Assembly (NCBI RefSeq): GCF_945956965.1
Contig: NZ_CAMFJS010000006.1
Location: 62,001 to 126,000 of the forward strand
Source of the DNA: an uncultured Roseateles sp.
Lineage (GTDB): Bacteria; Pseudomonadota; Gammaproteobacteria; Burkholderiales; Burkholderiaceae_C
Direction of reading: 5' to 3'
DNA: 64,000 nucleotides
Both the position numbers and the translations under genes were made by a program. Shown in pieces: positions 21,028-29,724 of this stretch (positions are counted from its first letter, which is position 1; every line of letters starts with the position of its first letter). The notes under the pieces are model-generated. The model was not told where the DNA came from, searched no databases, and worked only from the letters and a program-made list of their open reading frames with translations.

Positions 21028-22530
21028 ATGAGCAATACCGCAAGCAGCAAACTCGTCCGTGGCTATGAGGTCGTGATCGGCCTGGAAAACCACGTCCAGC
21101 TTTCCACCCAGTCCAAGATCTTCAGCGGTTCGTCCACCGCCTTCGGTGCTGAGCCGAATACGCAAGCCTCGCCGGTTGATCTGGCCTTGCCGGGCACCCT
21201 GCCGGTGCTGAACCGCGGTGCCGTCGAGCGCGCCATCCGCTTCGGCCTGGCCGTGGGCGCCAAGGTGGCGCCGCTGTCCATCTTCGCGCGCAAGAACTAC
21301 TTCTACCCCGACCTGCCCAAGGGCTACCAGATCAGCCAGTTCGAGATCCCGGTGGTGCAAGGCGGCCAGGTGGAGTTCTACGTGGGCGAGACCAAGCATG
21401 TGGTGCAGCTGACTCGTGCCCACCTCGAGGAAGACGCAGGCAAGAGCCTGCACGAGGACTATCACGGCCTCACCGGCATCGACCTGAATCGCGCCGGCAC
21501 GCCGCTGCTGGAAATCGTTAGCGAGCCCGATATGCGCTCCGGCGCCGAGGCCTGCGAGTACGCCAAGACCCTGCACGCCCTGGTGATGTGGCTGGGCATT
21601 TGCGACGGCAATATGCAAGAAGGTTCCTTCCGCTGCGACGTCAACGTCTCGGTGCGCAAGCCCGGCAACCCCTACGGCACGCGGCGTGAAATCAAGAACC
21701 TGAACAGCTTCCGCAACCTGATCCAGGCGGTGGACTTTGAGGTGAACTGGCAGATCGACGAGATCGAAGACGGCCGCACGATTCAACAAGCCACCGTGCT
21801 GTTCAATCCCGACACGGGCGAGACCCGCGCCATGCGCAGCAAGGAAGACTCGGCCGATTACCGCTACTTCCCCGACCCCGATCTGCCGCCGCTGGTGATT
21901 GCGCCGGAATGGGTGGCGCGGGTGCGCGGCGAGATGCCCGAGCTGCCGGCAGTGATGGCGGCGCGTTTCGAGCGCGATTACCTACTGCCGGCTTATGACG
22001 CCAACATGATGACGCAGTCGCTGGCAGTTGCCCGCTTCTTTGAGGGGGCTGTCGTCAAAGTTTCTAGCACTAATGCGGACAAGGTTGGTGGGAACAATGC
22101 TTCGCACGCTGCAAAGCTGGTGGCCAACTGGCTGCAAGGCGAGTTCTCGCGCCGCTTGAACGCCGAGGAGCGCAGCATCGAGTCCAGCCCGGTGTCGGCC
22201 GCCACGCTGGCCGCACTGATTGGCCGCATTCAGGACGGCACCATTTCCAACAACGCTGCGCGTCAGGTCTTTGAAGCGCTGTGGACCGGCGAAGGCCAGG
22301 ATGTGGACGCCCTGATCGATGCCAAGGGCTTGAAGCAGATGAGCGATAGCGGCGAGCTCGAGCGCATCCTCGACGAGGTGCTGGCCGCCAATGCCAAGTC
22401 GGTGGAAGAGTTCCGCGCCGGCAAGGAAAAGGCCTTCAACGCCCTGGTCGGTCAGGCCATGAAAGCCACCAAGGGCAAGGCCAATCCGAGCGCGGTGAAT
22501 GAGTTGCTGAAGAAGAAGCTGGCGGGCTAA
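21028..22530 (+). CDS. gatB: Aspartyl/glutamyl-tRNA amidotransferase subunit B
   Basis: Kinase/amidotransferase subunit, 500 residues, that activates the tRNA-bound Glu or Asp. The family signatures are [23 protein letters not shown] and [13 protein letters not shown], with a C-terminal helical YqeY-like domain for tRNA binding. The start at 21028 has GGGAGG ten bases upstream. A longer in-frame reading would overlap most of the end of gatA and is not supported. A stretch near 22030-22110 uses more A/T-rich codons than the rest. Confidence 0.98.
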   Translation: MSNTASSKLVRGYEVVIGLENHVQLSTQSKIFSGSSTAFGAEPNTQASPVDLALPGTLPVLNRGAVERAIRFGLAVGAKVAPLSIFARKNYFYPDLPKGYQISQFEIPVVQGGQVEFYVGETKHVVQLTRAHLEEDAGKSLHEDYHGLTGIDLNRAGTPLLEIVSEPDMRSGAEACEYAKTLHALVMWLGICDGNMQEGSFRCDVNVSVRKPGNPYGTRREIKNLNSFRNLIQAVDFEVNWQIDEIEDGRTIQQATVLFNPDTGETRAMRSKEDSADYRYFPDPDLPPLVIAPEWVARVRGEMPELPAVMAARFERDYLLPAYDANMMTQSLAVARFFEGAVVKVSSTNADKVGGNNASHAAKLVANWLQGEFSRRLNAEERSIESSPVSAATLAALIGRIQDGTISNNAARQVFEALWTGEGQDVDALIDAKGLKQMSDSGELERILDEVLAANAKSVEEFRAGKEKAFNALVGQAMKATKGKANPSAVNELLKKKLAG

Positions 22531-22535
22531 GGTCA

Positions 22536-22567
22536 GCAGCGGCCGGGCGTTGACGTCCGGCTGCTGC
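22536..22567 (+). terminator. Possible terminator hairpin after gatB
   Basis: An 11-bp stem with one G-T pair (GCAGCGGCCGG/CCGGCTGCTGC) starts six bases after the gatB stop. It lacks a T-tract, so it is either a weak or Rho-assisted end. Confidence 0.4.
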
Positions 22568-22587
22568 GCTTGGCTGCCGAGCTGAGG

Positions 22588-23400
22588 TCAGCGGCCGCTG
22601 GCTGCAGCCGTGGCCGCTTCGCCGGCATTGCTGCCGCTGATACCGTTCGTGGCCTTGCTATCGCCTGCCGGCCCAAGCGTTCCGGGGGCGGCGCCGCCCC
22701 AGAGCTTTTTCAGGCGCGCCAGTTCGGCGTCAAAGCGGCTGTTGATGCGCACCAACTCGGCCTTCTGGTTTTCAATCAACTGCTGCTGGGCCTCGACGGC
22801 CGCGTCATTGGCGTCCATTTGCTGCTTGAGCTTGGCGGGCAGGGGCCGGCCCTTGTAGAACTCGGCCTCGTCCGTCAGCGGCTTGCGCTCTTGCGCCAAT
22901 TCCTTGATGCGGCGCTCTGAGCTCAGGCGCGCCTTGTTGGCATCGTCCAAAGCCTGGCTGCGGCCTTGCTGATGGGCCGCTTCGTTCGGGAAACGCAGCA
23001 TCAGCGTGCGGTCACGCCGGATGGCGTCGCGCAAGGTGGCGCGTTCGGCGGCTAGGCGGCGCTCTTGTGCTTCTTGCAGCACCTTTTCTTCCGGCGAGAG
23101 CGCCGGTGGCAAGGTCGCGCGCTGCGAGCCGTCGGGGTTCAGGATGCGCTGCTCCCGCGTATTGCATTCGGCAATCGGGCGATCCGAGGTCAGGCGCCGG
23201 CCATCGGCGGTGGTGCAGCTGTAGATGCCGGCGTTCTTCTTGCCATCAGCGGGCGGGATTTGCGCCTGCGCCGTCGTTGCTGCCGCAGTCAGCGCCGCGC
23301 CACTGAGGCAGGCACTCGCCAACATGCTGCCGCCGGCCAGCGAGGCCTGGCGCCGCAGCAATGTGGCAATCGACGAAAACGCGGCGCAGAGATGGCGCAT
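22588..23400 (-). CDS. DUF4124-domain secreted protein
   Basis: A 270-residue probable periplasmic protein. A signal-like N-terminus ends near AQAQ (about residue 47). A short DUF4124 domain follows (GIYSCTTADGRRLTSDRPI) with two Cys residues flanking it, then a long Glu/Arg/Gln-rich helical region likely to be coiled coil and a Gly/Ala/Ser tail. DUF4124 proteins are common in Betaproteobacteria and have no agreed function. The ATG shares one base with the pyrE stop, so it is co-translated with pyrE. An ATG at codon 26 would give a shorter, cleaner signal peptide. Confidence 0.8.
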   Translation of the reverse strand: MRHLCAAFSSIATLLRRQASLAGGSMLASACLSGAALTAAATTAQAQIPPADGKKNAGIYSCTTADGRRLTSDRPIAECNTREQRILNPDGSQRATLPPALSPEEKVLQEAQERRLAAERATLRDAIRRDRTLMLRFPNEAAHQQGRSQALDDANKARLSSERRIKELAQERKPLTDEAEFYKGRPLPAKLKQQMDANDAAVEAQQQLIENQKAELVRINSRFDAELARLKKLWGGAAPGTLGPAGDSKATNGISGSNAGEAATAAASGR

Positions 23401-24077
23401 CAGACCCCGTAGCTGTCTCGGTAAGCTTGAACAGCCGCCGCATGGGCGGTCACGGCACTATCGTCCGCCGAGCTCAAATACTGAAGCAGATCGGCCAGGC
23501 CAGCGATGGCCACCACCGGCATTTGCAGCTCTTGTGTGACGTACTGCACCGCGGAGTGAGGCAGATCGACGCCGTTCTCGGCCCCCTTTTCCTGGCGGTC
23601 CAGCGCAATCGTGACGCCGCAGGGCGTGGCGCCAGCGGCCTTGATCATGGCGATGGACTCGCGCACCGAGGTGCCGGCGGAGATCACGTCGTCAATGATC
23701 AGCACGCGGCCTTGCACCGGGGCGCCGACCAGGGTGCCGCCTTCGCCGTGGTCCTTGGCTTCCTTGCGGTTGTAGGCAAAGGGCTTGTTGTGACCCAGGC
23801 GCGCCAGTTCGATCGACAGGGCTGCGGCCAGGGTGATGCCCTTGTAGGCGGGGCCGAAGATCATGTCGAATTCCAGGCCCGAGGCAATCAGGCGCTGGGC
23901 ATAGAACTGTGCCAGGCGGCCGAGTTTGGCGCCGTCATCGAAGAGGCCGGCGTTGAAGAAATAGGGGCTCAGGCGGCCCGCCTTGGTCTTGAATTGGCCG
24001 AAGCGCAGCACGCCGGATTCGACCGCGAATGCGACGAATTCCTGGGCCAGTTGATCGGGGGTTGGTGCAGTGCTCAT
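23400..24077 (-). CDS. pyrE: Orotate phosphoribosyltransferase
   Basis: Makes orotidine 5'-phosphate from orotate and PRPP in UMP synthesis. The PRPP-binding motif VLIIDDVISAGTS is present, with the FGPAYKGI and AYNRKEAKDHGEGG segments of the family. From ATG 24075-24077 (MSTAPTPDQL) it is 225 residues; an ATG two codons upstream is possible. The coding sequence overlaps the DUF4124 gene by one base. Confidence 0.97.
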   Translation of the reverse strand: MSTAPTPDQLAQEFVAFAVESGVLRFGQFKTKAGRLSPYFFNAGLFDDGAKLGRLAQFYAQRLIASGLEFDMIFGPAYKGITLAAALSIELARLGHNKPFAYNRKEAKDHGEGGTLVGAPVQGRVLIIDDVISAGTSVRESIAMIKAAGATPCGVTIALDRQEKGAENGVDLPHSAVQYVTQELQMPVVAIAGLADLLQYLSSADDSAVTAHAAAVQAYRDSYGV

Positions 24078-24117
24078 GGGCATAAGGGCTGAAACGTGTA
24101 TCTGATTGTAGGGGTGC

Positions 24118-24154
24118 AAAAAAGCCCGATCCCCCAAAAGAAGGATCGGGCTTT
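24118..24154 (-). terminator. Strong terminator after the TonB receptor gene
   Basis: A perfect 12-bp stem (AAAGCCCGATCC/GGATCGGGCTTT, ten-base loop) with a run of T on the minus strand. It lies 27 bp past the receptor stop and 40 bp before the pyrE start, isolating the two. Confidence 0.95.
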
Positions 24155-24180
24155 GTCACCCAAAGCCAACAGGGATTGGC

Positions 24181-26421
24181 TTAGAACAATGCCTTGAACT
24201 GCACGCCGTACGTGCGTGGGTCGTTGATGAAGCCGGTCAGGTTGTTGAAGTCAATGGCACCGGTGACGCGCACCTGGTTGGTGATGTTGCGCACAAAACC
24301 GGCCGCTTCATACTTGCCTTGGTTCCAGATGTAGCCGGCGCGCAGGCCGCCTTCGGTCAGGGCCTTGCCGGTGAACTCCACCGATTCCTGCAGGAAGAAG
24401 TTGACCTTGCTGCGGTAAGCCCAGTCGGTGTAGACGTAGAACTCATTGCCGTCCTTGGTCGGGATGCCGTAGCGGGCCGTCAGGTTGGCGATCCACTTCG
24501 GTGCGTTGGGCAGCGGGTTGTCGTAGATGCTGTAGTTGCCGCTGGCATTGATCGGGTCCAGCACGGTCGGGTTGCTGCCGGAGCGTGGCAGGGCCAGGCT
24601 GCGATCCTTGATGGCGGTGTCGTTATAGCTGCCGCCCAGGGTCAGCAAGAGGTTGTCGACGGGGATCAGGTCCAGGTTGAACTCAAAGCCACGGCCCTCG
24701 CCCTTGCTGGCGTTGAGCAGGGTGTTGGAGTTGTTGGTGCCACCGACGGCGGTGAGTTGCTGGTCCTTGACCGTGTAGGCGAACACATTGGCGGACAAGC
24801 GCGCGCGGCGGTCCCAGAACTCCGACTTCACGCCCGCCTCGTAGGAGGTGGTGTTCTCCGGGCGGGCCTTGGACTGCGGGCCGAAGCCGCTGGCCGGGTA
24901 GATCGACGCGGCGCGGAAGCCGGTGGCCACGCGGGCGTACAGATTGGTTTCCGGGGTCAGGATATAGGTGGCCGAGGCATCCCAGTTGACCTTGTTGTCG
25001 TCCGTGCTGTCGCTGGTGCCGGCGCTGGTGTTGACCTTGCCCACCGTGGCCAAGGTCTTCTTGTCCTGGGTGTAACGCAGGCCGCCGCGCAGTTTCAGAT
25101 TGGGGCTGACTTCGTAGTTGACCGAACCAAACAAGGCCCAGGCGCGGTTGGTTTGGTGGGTGGACACCAGGGCGTCGGCGGGGGCGGCCAGATAGTCGAT
25201 GCTCTCCATGTCGTAGCGCTCATCGAACAGATAGAGGCCGGCTTGCCAGCGCAGCGGGCCCGCAGCCGTCGACTCAGCGCGGAACTCTTGCGAGAGCTGG
25301 CGGTGGTTCTTCAGCGCGTCAGAGGTCTCGGCGCTCCAGAACACATTGCCTTCGGCGGCGAATGGTGGCGGCTTGACGAAGTTGTTGATGTAGCCGCCAT
25401 CGACGTCGGCGCGGCTGAACGGCTGCACCGTTTCAATGCCGGTGATGGAGTGCAGGGTGATGCCGCTCAATGCCCACTTCAGGCGCATGCTGCCGCCGGT
25501 GGCCTTGAGGGTCTGCTCGTTGGTGGCGTCGATATACATCTTGGCCGGATCGAAGCCGTCCACCAGATCATTGGTGCCGGGCTTGATGATGCTGGAGCGG
25601 AACAGGCGCGGGCTGCCCTTCAGATCGCGGTTGTGAATATTGAACAGAGCGCTGAAGTCCTTGTTCGGCTCGTACAGGGCCTGCAGGCGCACGGCGCGGT
25701 CGTCGTAGCCCTCGGTGTCTTGGGTGCCCTTGGTGTTGACGTTCTTGACCCAGTTGTCACGGTGCTGAACTTGCGCAGAGATGCGCGCGGCCCAGTCGCC
25801 ACCCAGCGGCAGATTGAAGGCGCCTTCGATGCTGCTGGTGCCGTATGTGCCGTAGGACAGGTTGACATAGCCTTCTTGCGTCTTGCCGGGCTTGACCGAG
25901 TCAAACTTCACCACGCCGGCAGGTGTGTTGCGGCCAAACAGCGTGCCTTGCGGGCCGGCGATCACTTCGACGGCCTTCATGTCGAACACCGGGAAGCCCT
26001 TCAGGATCGGGTTCTCTTGCACCACATCGTCGTAAATCAGCGAGACGGGCTGCGAGGCATTCAGGCGGAAGTCGGTATTGCCGTAGCCGCGGATGTAGAA
26101 GCGCGGGAAGGCGCGGCCGAAGGAGGATTCGATGTTCAGACTGGGCACGCGGCCGGATAGGAAACGCACGTCCTGGCCGCCGGAGTTCAGCACATCGAGC
26201 TTCTCGCCGCTGATGCTGGTGACGGCGGTGGGCACTTCCTTGATGTTCTCGGTGCGACGCTCGGCCGTGATGGTGACGGTTTCCAGCTGAGTCTTGTCGG
26301 CCGTCTTTTCCTGGGCCACGGCTTGCGCTGCCGGCCAAGCCGCCAGGGCCATGGCGATGGACAGGGCCAGGTGTTGAGGGCGCCGAGCGGCGGCAAAGGG
26401 CGATGAGTGGAAGAGGCTCAT
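24181..26421 (-). CDS. TonB-dependent outer-membrane receptor
   Basis: A 746-residue ligand-gated porin. The signal peptide ends near AVAQEK (about residue 36). A TonB-box-like ETVTITAERR follows, then the plug domain (SGRVPSLNIESSFGRAFPRF, AVEVIAGPQGTLFGRNTPAG) and a beta-barrel ending in Phe. The plug resembles the large group of receptors often labelled pesticin/FyuA-like; the ligand cannot be assigned. GGAG precedes the start at 26419-26421. No TonB/ExbBD, Fur box, transport or degradation genes adjoin it, and it is bounded by a terminator, so it is a single-gene unit. Confidence 0.9.
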   Translation of the reverse strand: MSLFHSSPFAAARRPQHLALSIAMALAAWPAAQAVAQEKTADKTQLETVTITAERRTENIKEVPTAVTSISGEKLDVLNSGGQDVRFLSGRVPSLNIESSFGRAFPRFYIRGYGNTDFRLNASQPVSLIYDDVVQENPILKGFPVFDMKAVEVIAGPQGTLFGRNTPAGVVKFDSVKPGKTQEGYVNLSYGTYGTSSIEGAFNLPLGGDWAARISAQVQHRDNWVKNVNTKGTQDTEGYDDRAVRLQALYEPNKDFSALFNIHNRDLKGSPRLFRSSIIKPGTNDLVDGFDPAKMYIDATNEQTLKATGGSMRLKWALSGITLHSITGIETVQPFSRADVDGGYINNFVKPPPFAAEGNVFWSAETSDALKNHRQLSQEFRAESTAAGPLRWQAGLYLFDERYDMESIDYLAAPADALVSTHQTNRAWALFGSVNYEVSPNLKLRGGLRYTQDKKTLATVGKVNTSAGTSDSTDDNKVNWDASATYILTPETNLYARVATGFRAASIYPASGFGPQSKARPENTTSYEAGVKSEFWDRRARLSANVFAYTVKDQQLTAVGGTNNSNTLLNASKGEGRGFEFNLDLIPVDNLLLTLGGSYNDTAIKDRSLALPRSGSNPTVLDPINASGNYSIYDNPLPNAPKWIANLTARYGIPTKDGNEFYVYTDWAYRSKVNFFLQESVEFTGKALTEGGLRAGYIWNQGKYEAAGFVRNITNQVRVTGAIDFNNLTGFINDPRTYGVQFKALF

Positions 26422-26745
26422 GCGGGGCTCCGGAAAAGTTTGGAAAAGGGGAGAAAGAGGGGGAATTGAGCTTGGGCGACGAGCGTGGGCGTTGGATTTG
26501 ATTCGGGGTGCTGGGTGGCTGCCCACCCGCTCGTCCACGACGCGCATCTTGGCAAGGCTTCGAATCTAGCAAGTCGCGTGCCGGAAAGTTAGAGCTTGCC
26601 TTCGATCCGTGGGCTTCTGGCCTTGATTGTTGTCAAAAAACAGCGGACAGCGTGTCCCTCAGCGCTGGGGCTTGCGGCGCGACGCGGCCGCGCCCTGCTG
26701 CGATACTGCGCAGCCCCAGTGACCAGCAAGAACGGCTTCTCCACC
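26422..26745. other. Divergent intergenic region, TonB receptor / exonuclease III
   Basis: These 324 bp separate the divergent receptor and xth genes. A GGGTGG...CCACCC inverted repeat lies near 26510-26530. A relatively A/T-rich patch around 26620-26640 could carry a promoter. I find no Fur-like site and no convincing small gene. Confidence 0.45.
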
Positions 26746-27546
26746 ATGCGCTTCATCACCGCCAATCTGAACGGCATTCGCTCCGCCGCCACCAAGGGCT
26801 TTTTTGACTGGCTGCCCCAGCAGCAAGCCGATGCTTTGGGCGTGCAAGAAGTCAAAGCCCAAGACGAACATGTGGCCGGCACCTTTTGCAGCTCGGGCGA
26901 TCTGAAGGGCCACTTCCACTACGCCCAGAAAAAGGGCTACTCCGGCGTGGGCCTCTACACCCGCGAGACCCCCAGCGAGATCATCACGGGCATCGGCGTG
27001 CAGGAGTTCGACGACGAAGGCCGCTACATCGAAAAGCGCTTCGACAAGCCCGGCCGCAAGCTCAGCCTGATCAGCTGCTATTTCCCCAGCGGCAGCAGCG
27101 GCCCCGAGCGCCAGGAAGCCAAGTACCGCTTTCTTGACGCCATGCGCCCCCACCTGGCCGCCTTGAAGGCCGAGCGCGAATTCATTCTGGTGGCTGACGT
27201 CAACATCGCCCACAAGCCCGCCGACCTGAAAAACTGGAAAGGCAATCTGAAGAACAGCGGCTTCCTGCCCGAGGAGCGCGCCTGGCTGGACCAGCTCTTC
27301 GGCAGCAGCGCGGAGCAAGGCGGCCTGGTCGATGTGTACCGCCAACTCCATCCCGACACCACCGACGAGTGCTACACATGGTGGAGCAACCGCGGCCAGG
27401 CCTATGCCAAGAACGTGGGCTGGCGTCTGGACTATCACTTCGCCACCCCCAAGCTTGCGGCCCTGGCCAAAAGTGCCTCGATCTACAAAGATCAGAAGTT
27501 CAGCGACCATGCGCCGCTGACCATCGACTACGACTTTGCGCTTTGA
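26746..27546 (+). CDS. xth: Exodeoxyribonuclease III
   Basis: Class II AP endonuclease and 3'-5' exonuclease of base-excision repair, 266 residues. The metal-dependent phosphoesterase motifs appear in order: TANLNGIRSA, GVQEVKAQ (Glu), VADVNIAH (Asp/Asn), DYHFATP and SDHAPLTIDY (Asp-His). The start MRFITANLNG is conventional for the family. The beta-lactamase gene follows 50 bp later in the same direction. Confidence 0.96.
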   Translation: MRFITANLNGIRSAATKGFFDWLPQQQADALGVQEVKAQDEHVAGTFCSSGDLKGHFHYAQKKGYSGVGLYTRETPSEIITGIGVQEFDDEGRYIEKRFDKPGRKLSLISCYFPSGSSGPERQEAKYRFLDAMRPHLAALKAEREFILVADVNIAHKPADLKNWKGNLKNSGFLPEERAWLDQLFGSSAEQGGLVDVYRQLHPDTTDECYTWWSNRGQAYAKNVGWRLDYHFATPKLAALAKSASIYKDQKFSDHAPLTIDYDFAL

Positions 27547-27596
27547 GGCGATCCGCTGAGGGCGGTCTGCGCCAGTGGCCGCCCAGCCGGGGCGGC

Positions 27597-28805
27597 ATGT
27601 CATCAACCGCGTCCCAAGAGTTGCGTGTGCCAGTCCCTCGTTCCCACGGTTTTCTGAGCGTCTTCGGTGCTGCTGTGCTGGTCCTTCTGGGTCACCAAGC
27701 CGCTGTGGCCGACGAGGCGGCGCGCGTCCGCAGCGTGGTGGCGCCCATCATTGGCCCCTTGATGGCTCAATACGCCGTGCCCGGCATGGCGGTCGCAATT
27801 TCGCTGCATGGGCAAGCCCATGTCCTCAATTTCGGCGTGGCGTCCAAGGCCTCGGGTCAAGCGGTCGGCGACGCCACCATTTTTGAGATCGGCTCCATCA
27901 GCAAGACGCTGACCGCCACGCTGGGCGCCTATGCCGAGGCCACGGGCAAGCTCTCCTTGTCCGATCATCCCGGGAAATACATCTCCGAGCTGCGCGGCAA
28001 GGCCATCGACCGGGCGACGCTGCTGCACTTCGGCACCTACACGGCGGGTGGCTTACCCTTGCAGTTTCCCGAGGCCGTGGTCGGTCAAAAAGCCATGCTG
28101 GCCTACTACGCCGACTGGCGACCGGCGGCGCCACCGGCCAGCATCCGGGAGTACTCCAACCCGAGCCTGGGCCTGTTCGGCCTGGCCGCCAGCCATGCCT
28201 TGGGCATGGGCTTTGCCAGCGCGATGGAGTCCCTGGTGTTCCCCGCCTTCGGCATGACGAGCACGTTCATCCATGTGCCCGAGCGTGCTGCCGCCAACTA
28301 CGCCTGGGGCTACCGCGGTGAGCAAGCGGTGCGGGTCAATCCAGGCCCGATGGATGAGCAGACTTACGGTGTGAAAACCACGGCCGCAGACTTGCTGCGC
28401 TTTGTGCAGGCCAATTTGGATCCCGCCACGCTCAGCGGCGCGATGAAGCGCGCGGTGCTGTCGACCCAGGTCGGGCGCTTCCGTGCCGGCCCTTTGGTGC
28501 AGGGCTTGGGTTGGGAGCAATACGGCTACCCCACCAGCCGCGAGTGGCTCTTGGGTGGCAATGCGGAGGAGGTTCTCTTCGACCCCCTGCCGGTGCAAAA
28601 GGTCGTGGCCGGCCAGCAGCAAGGGCCGCGCTTGTTCAACAAGACCGGTTCAACCGGTGGCTTTGGTGCGTACCTGCTTTTTGTCCCGGCCGAACAGTTC
28701 GGCCTAGTGATTCTGGCGAACAGGAACTATCCGATCCCGGCGCGGGTTGAGGCCGCGCATGCCATCTTGACGGCCTTGGTGGGGGAGCGCCCCGAGGCGA
28801 AGTGA
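27597..28805 (+). CDS. Class C (AmpC-type) serine beta-lactamase
   Basis: A 402-residue periplasmic serine hydrolase. A signal peptide ends near AAVADEA (about residue 38). All class C motifs are present with usual spacing: SISK (Ser100-Lys103), YSN (186-188) and KTG (349-351). The AmpC-specific LHFGTYTAGGLPLQFP segment separates it from ordinary esterases and D-Ala-D-Ala carboxypeptidases. Hydrolysis of cephalosporins is expected from the family but is not shown here. The enzyme lacks an adjacent ampR, so expression may be constitutive or use the xth transcript. Confidence 0.93.
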   Translation: MSSTASQELRVPVPRSHGFLSVFGAAVLVLLGHQAAVADEAARVRSVVAPIIGPLMAQYAVPGMAVAISLHGQAHVLNFGVASKASGQAVGDATIFEIGSISKTLTATLGAYAEATGKLSLSDHPGKYISELRGKAIDRATLLHFGTYTAGGLPLQFPEAVVGQKAMLAYYADWRPAAPPASIREYSNPSLGLFGLAASHALGMGFASAMESLVFPAFGMTSTFIHVPERAAANYAWGYRGEQAVRVNPGPMDEQTYGVKTTAADLLRFVQANLDPATLSGAMKRAVLSTQVGRFRAGPLVQGLGWEQYGYPTSREWLLGGNAEEVLFDPLPVQKVVAGQQQGPRLFNKTGSTGGFGAYLLFVPAEQFGLVILANRNYPIPARVEAAHAILTALVGERPEAK

Positions 28806-28934
28806 TGGTGCGCTGGGTTGTGCTGCGCTGAACAGGCGCGACGCCTTCCGCATGCCTGAGTTGGCAGTCTTCGCCAAGCACACCTCACGCGGCCAAGTGC
28901 CTCCGTTCAGCGACTTTGTGTTGCTGGCGGTGAA

Positions 28935-29630
28935 TCAGGGCTTCGCGCGCGGCGCGGCCGCCTTGGGCTTGCGTGTTGATGCCGCCTTGGTCGCTGGTGG
29001 CGCCGCCATCTCAGCGCGTGCGCTCAAGCCATCAAAGCAGGTGCTCAGCACGAGTTCGATGATCTCTTCATCGCTGTACTGGCCGCCCATTTTCAGGAAC
29101 TCCAGCACCGGGTCGCAGGCCCGCGCGAACAAGGTGTAGAGCACGGCGATGGGGGGCAGCTTGGGGTTCAGGCTGCCTTCGGCTTGCGCCGCTTCGATCC
29201 ATTCGCCCAGGCGCTCGCTCACTTCCATCAGCCCGTCCATGTAGGGGCGGCAGCCCATCAAGGCGGTGCGCAGGCTGGAGTTCTGGCTCGGCAAGGCCGG
29301 CATTTCGCCCACCAGTTTCAGGCCCATGGTCCAGGCCACCACGGCGCGCAGCTGCGCCATCGGGGCGGCCTCGGCCGGCAACTCGGCCAGAAAGGTCTGT
29401 GCCCGCTGCATCACCGAGGCCATGGCCGCTGCGGCCAGGTCTTCTTTGCTGGCGAAGTGCTTGTACAAGCTGGCTTTGGCGATGCCGACCTCGGCCGCCA
29501 CCTCATCCACCGTCATGGCTTCGAAGCCTTTTTCCGCCAACAGGCGGTTGACCACCTGAATGATGGCGCCCTCCCGGGCTTGCAGCATCTGCGCTTTGAA
29601 AGAGAGTTTGGGGGCGAGGCGGGTAAGCAT
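28935..29630 (-). CDS. TetR-family transcriptional regulator
   Basis: A 231-residue repressor-type protein. The N-terminal helix-turn-helix (about 18-64) reads VDEVAAEVGIAKASLYKHFASKEDL, the TetR signature being split here for brevity. A helical ligand domain follows, and the last 25 residues are an Ala/Lys/Pro-rich tail. It is transcribed away from the eight-gene oxidoreductase/fatty-acid operon across a 94-bp gap, the usual arrangement for a local TetR repressor of the divergent operon and itself. The start at 29628-29630 (MLTRLAPKLS) fits; the preceding codons fall in the A/T-rich promoter. Confidence 0.9.
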   Translation of the reverse strand: MLTRLAPKLSFKAQMLQAREGAIIQVVNRLLAEKGFEAMTVDEVAAEVGIAKASLYKHFASKEDLAAAAMASVMQRAQTFLAELPAEAAPMAQLRAVVAWTMGLKLVGEMPALPSQNSSLRTALMGCRPYMDGLMEVSERLGEWIEAAQAEGSLNPKLPPIAVLYTLFARACDPVLEFLKMGGQYSDEEIIELVLSTCFDGLSARAEMAAPPATKAASTRKPKAAAPRAKP

Positions 29631-29672
29631 GGCGAAATTGTAGTCGAGTCGGTAAAGAATCGAATGCGCTGG

Positions 29673-29691
29673 CTGTAAAAATACTATACAG
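29673..29691. promoter_or_regulatory. Candidate TetR operator in the divergent promoter
   Basis: The 19-bp site CTGTA-N9-TACAG lies midway between the regulator and the oxidoreductase operon, in the only strongly A/T-rich patch of the area. A TACTAT -10-like hexamer overlaps it. Spacing fits an operator for a TetR dimer, but binding is inferred. Confidence 0.55.
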
Positions 29692-29724
29692 TTCACAAAA
29701 GACTGATTAGTAATAAATTTAACT

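Noticed and set aside
19467-21050. Long minus-strand open frame opposite gatA
   Set aside because: Shadow frame of gatA; composition is typical antisense.
24319-26160. Long plus-strand open frame opposite the TonB receptor
   Set aside because: Antisense shadow rich in Val, Gly, Ala and Asp; no start context.
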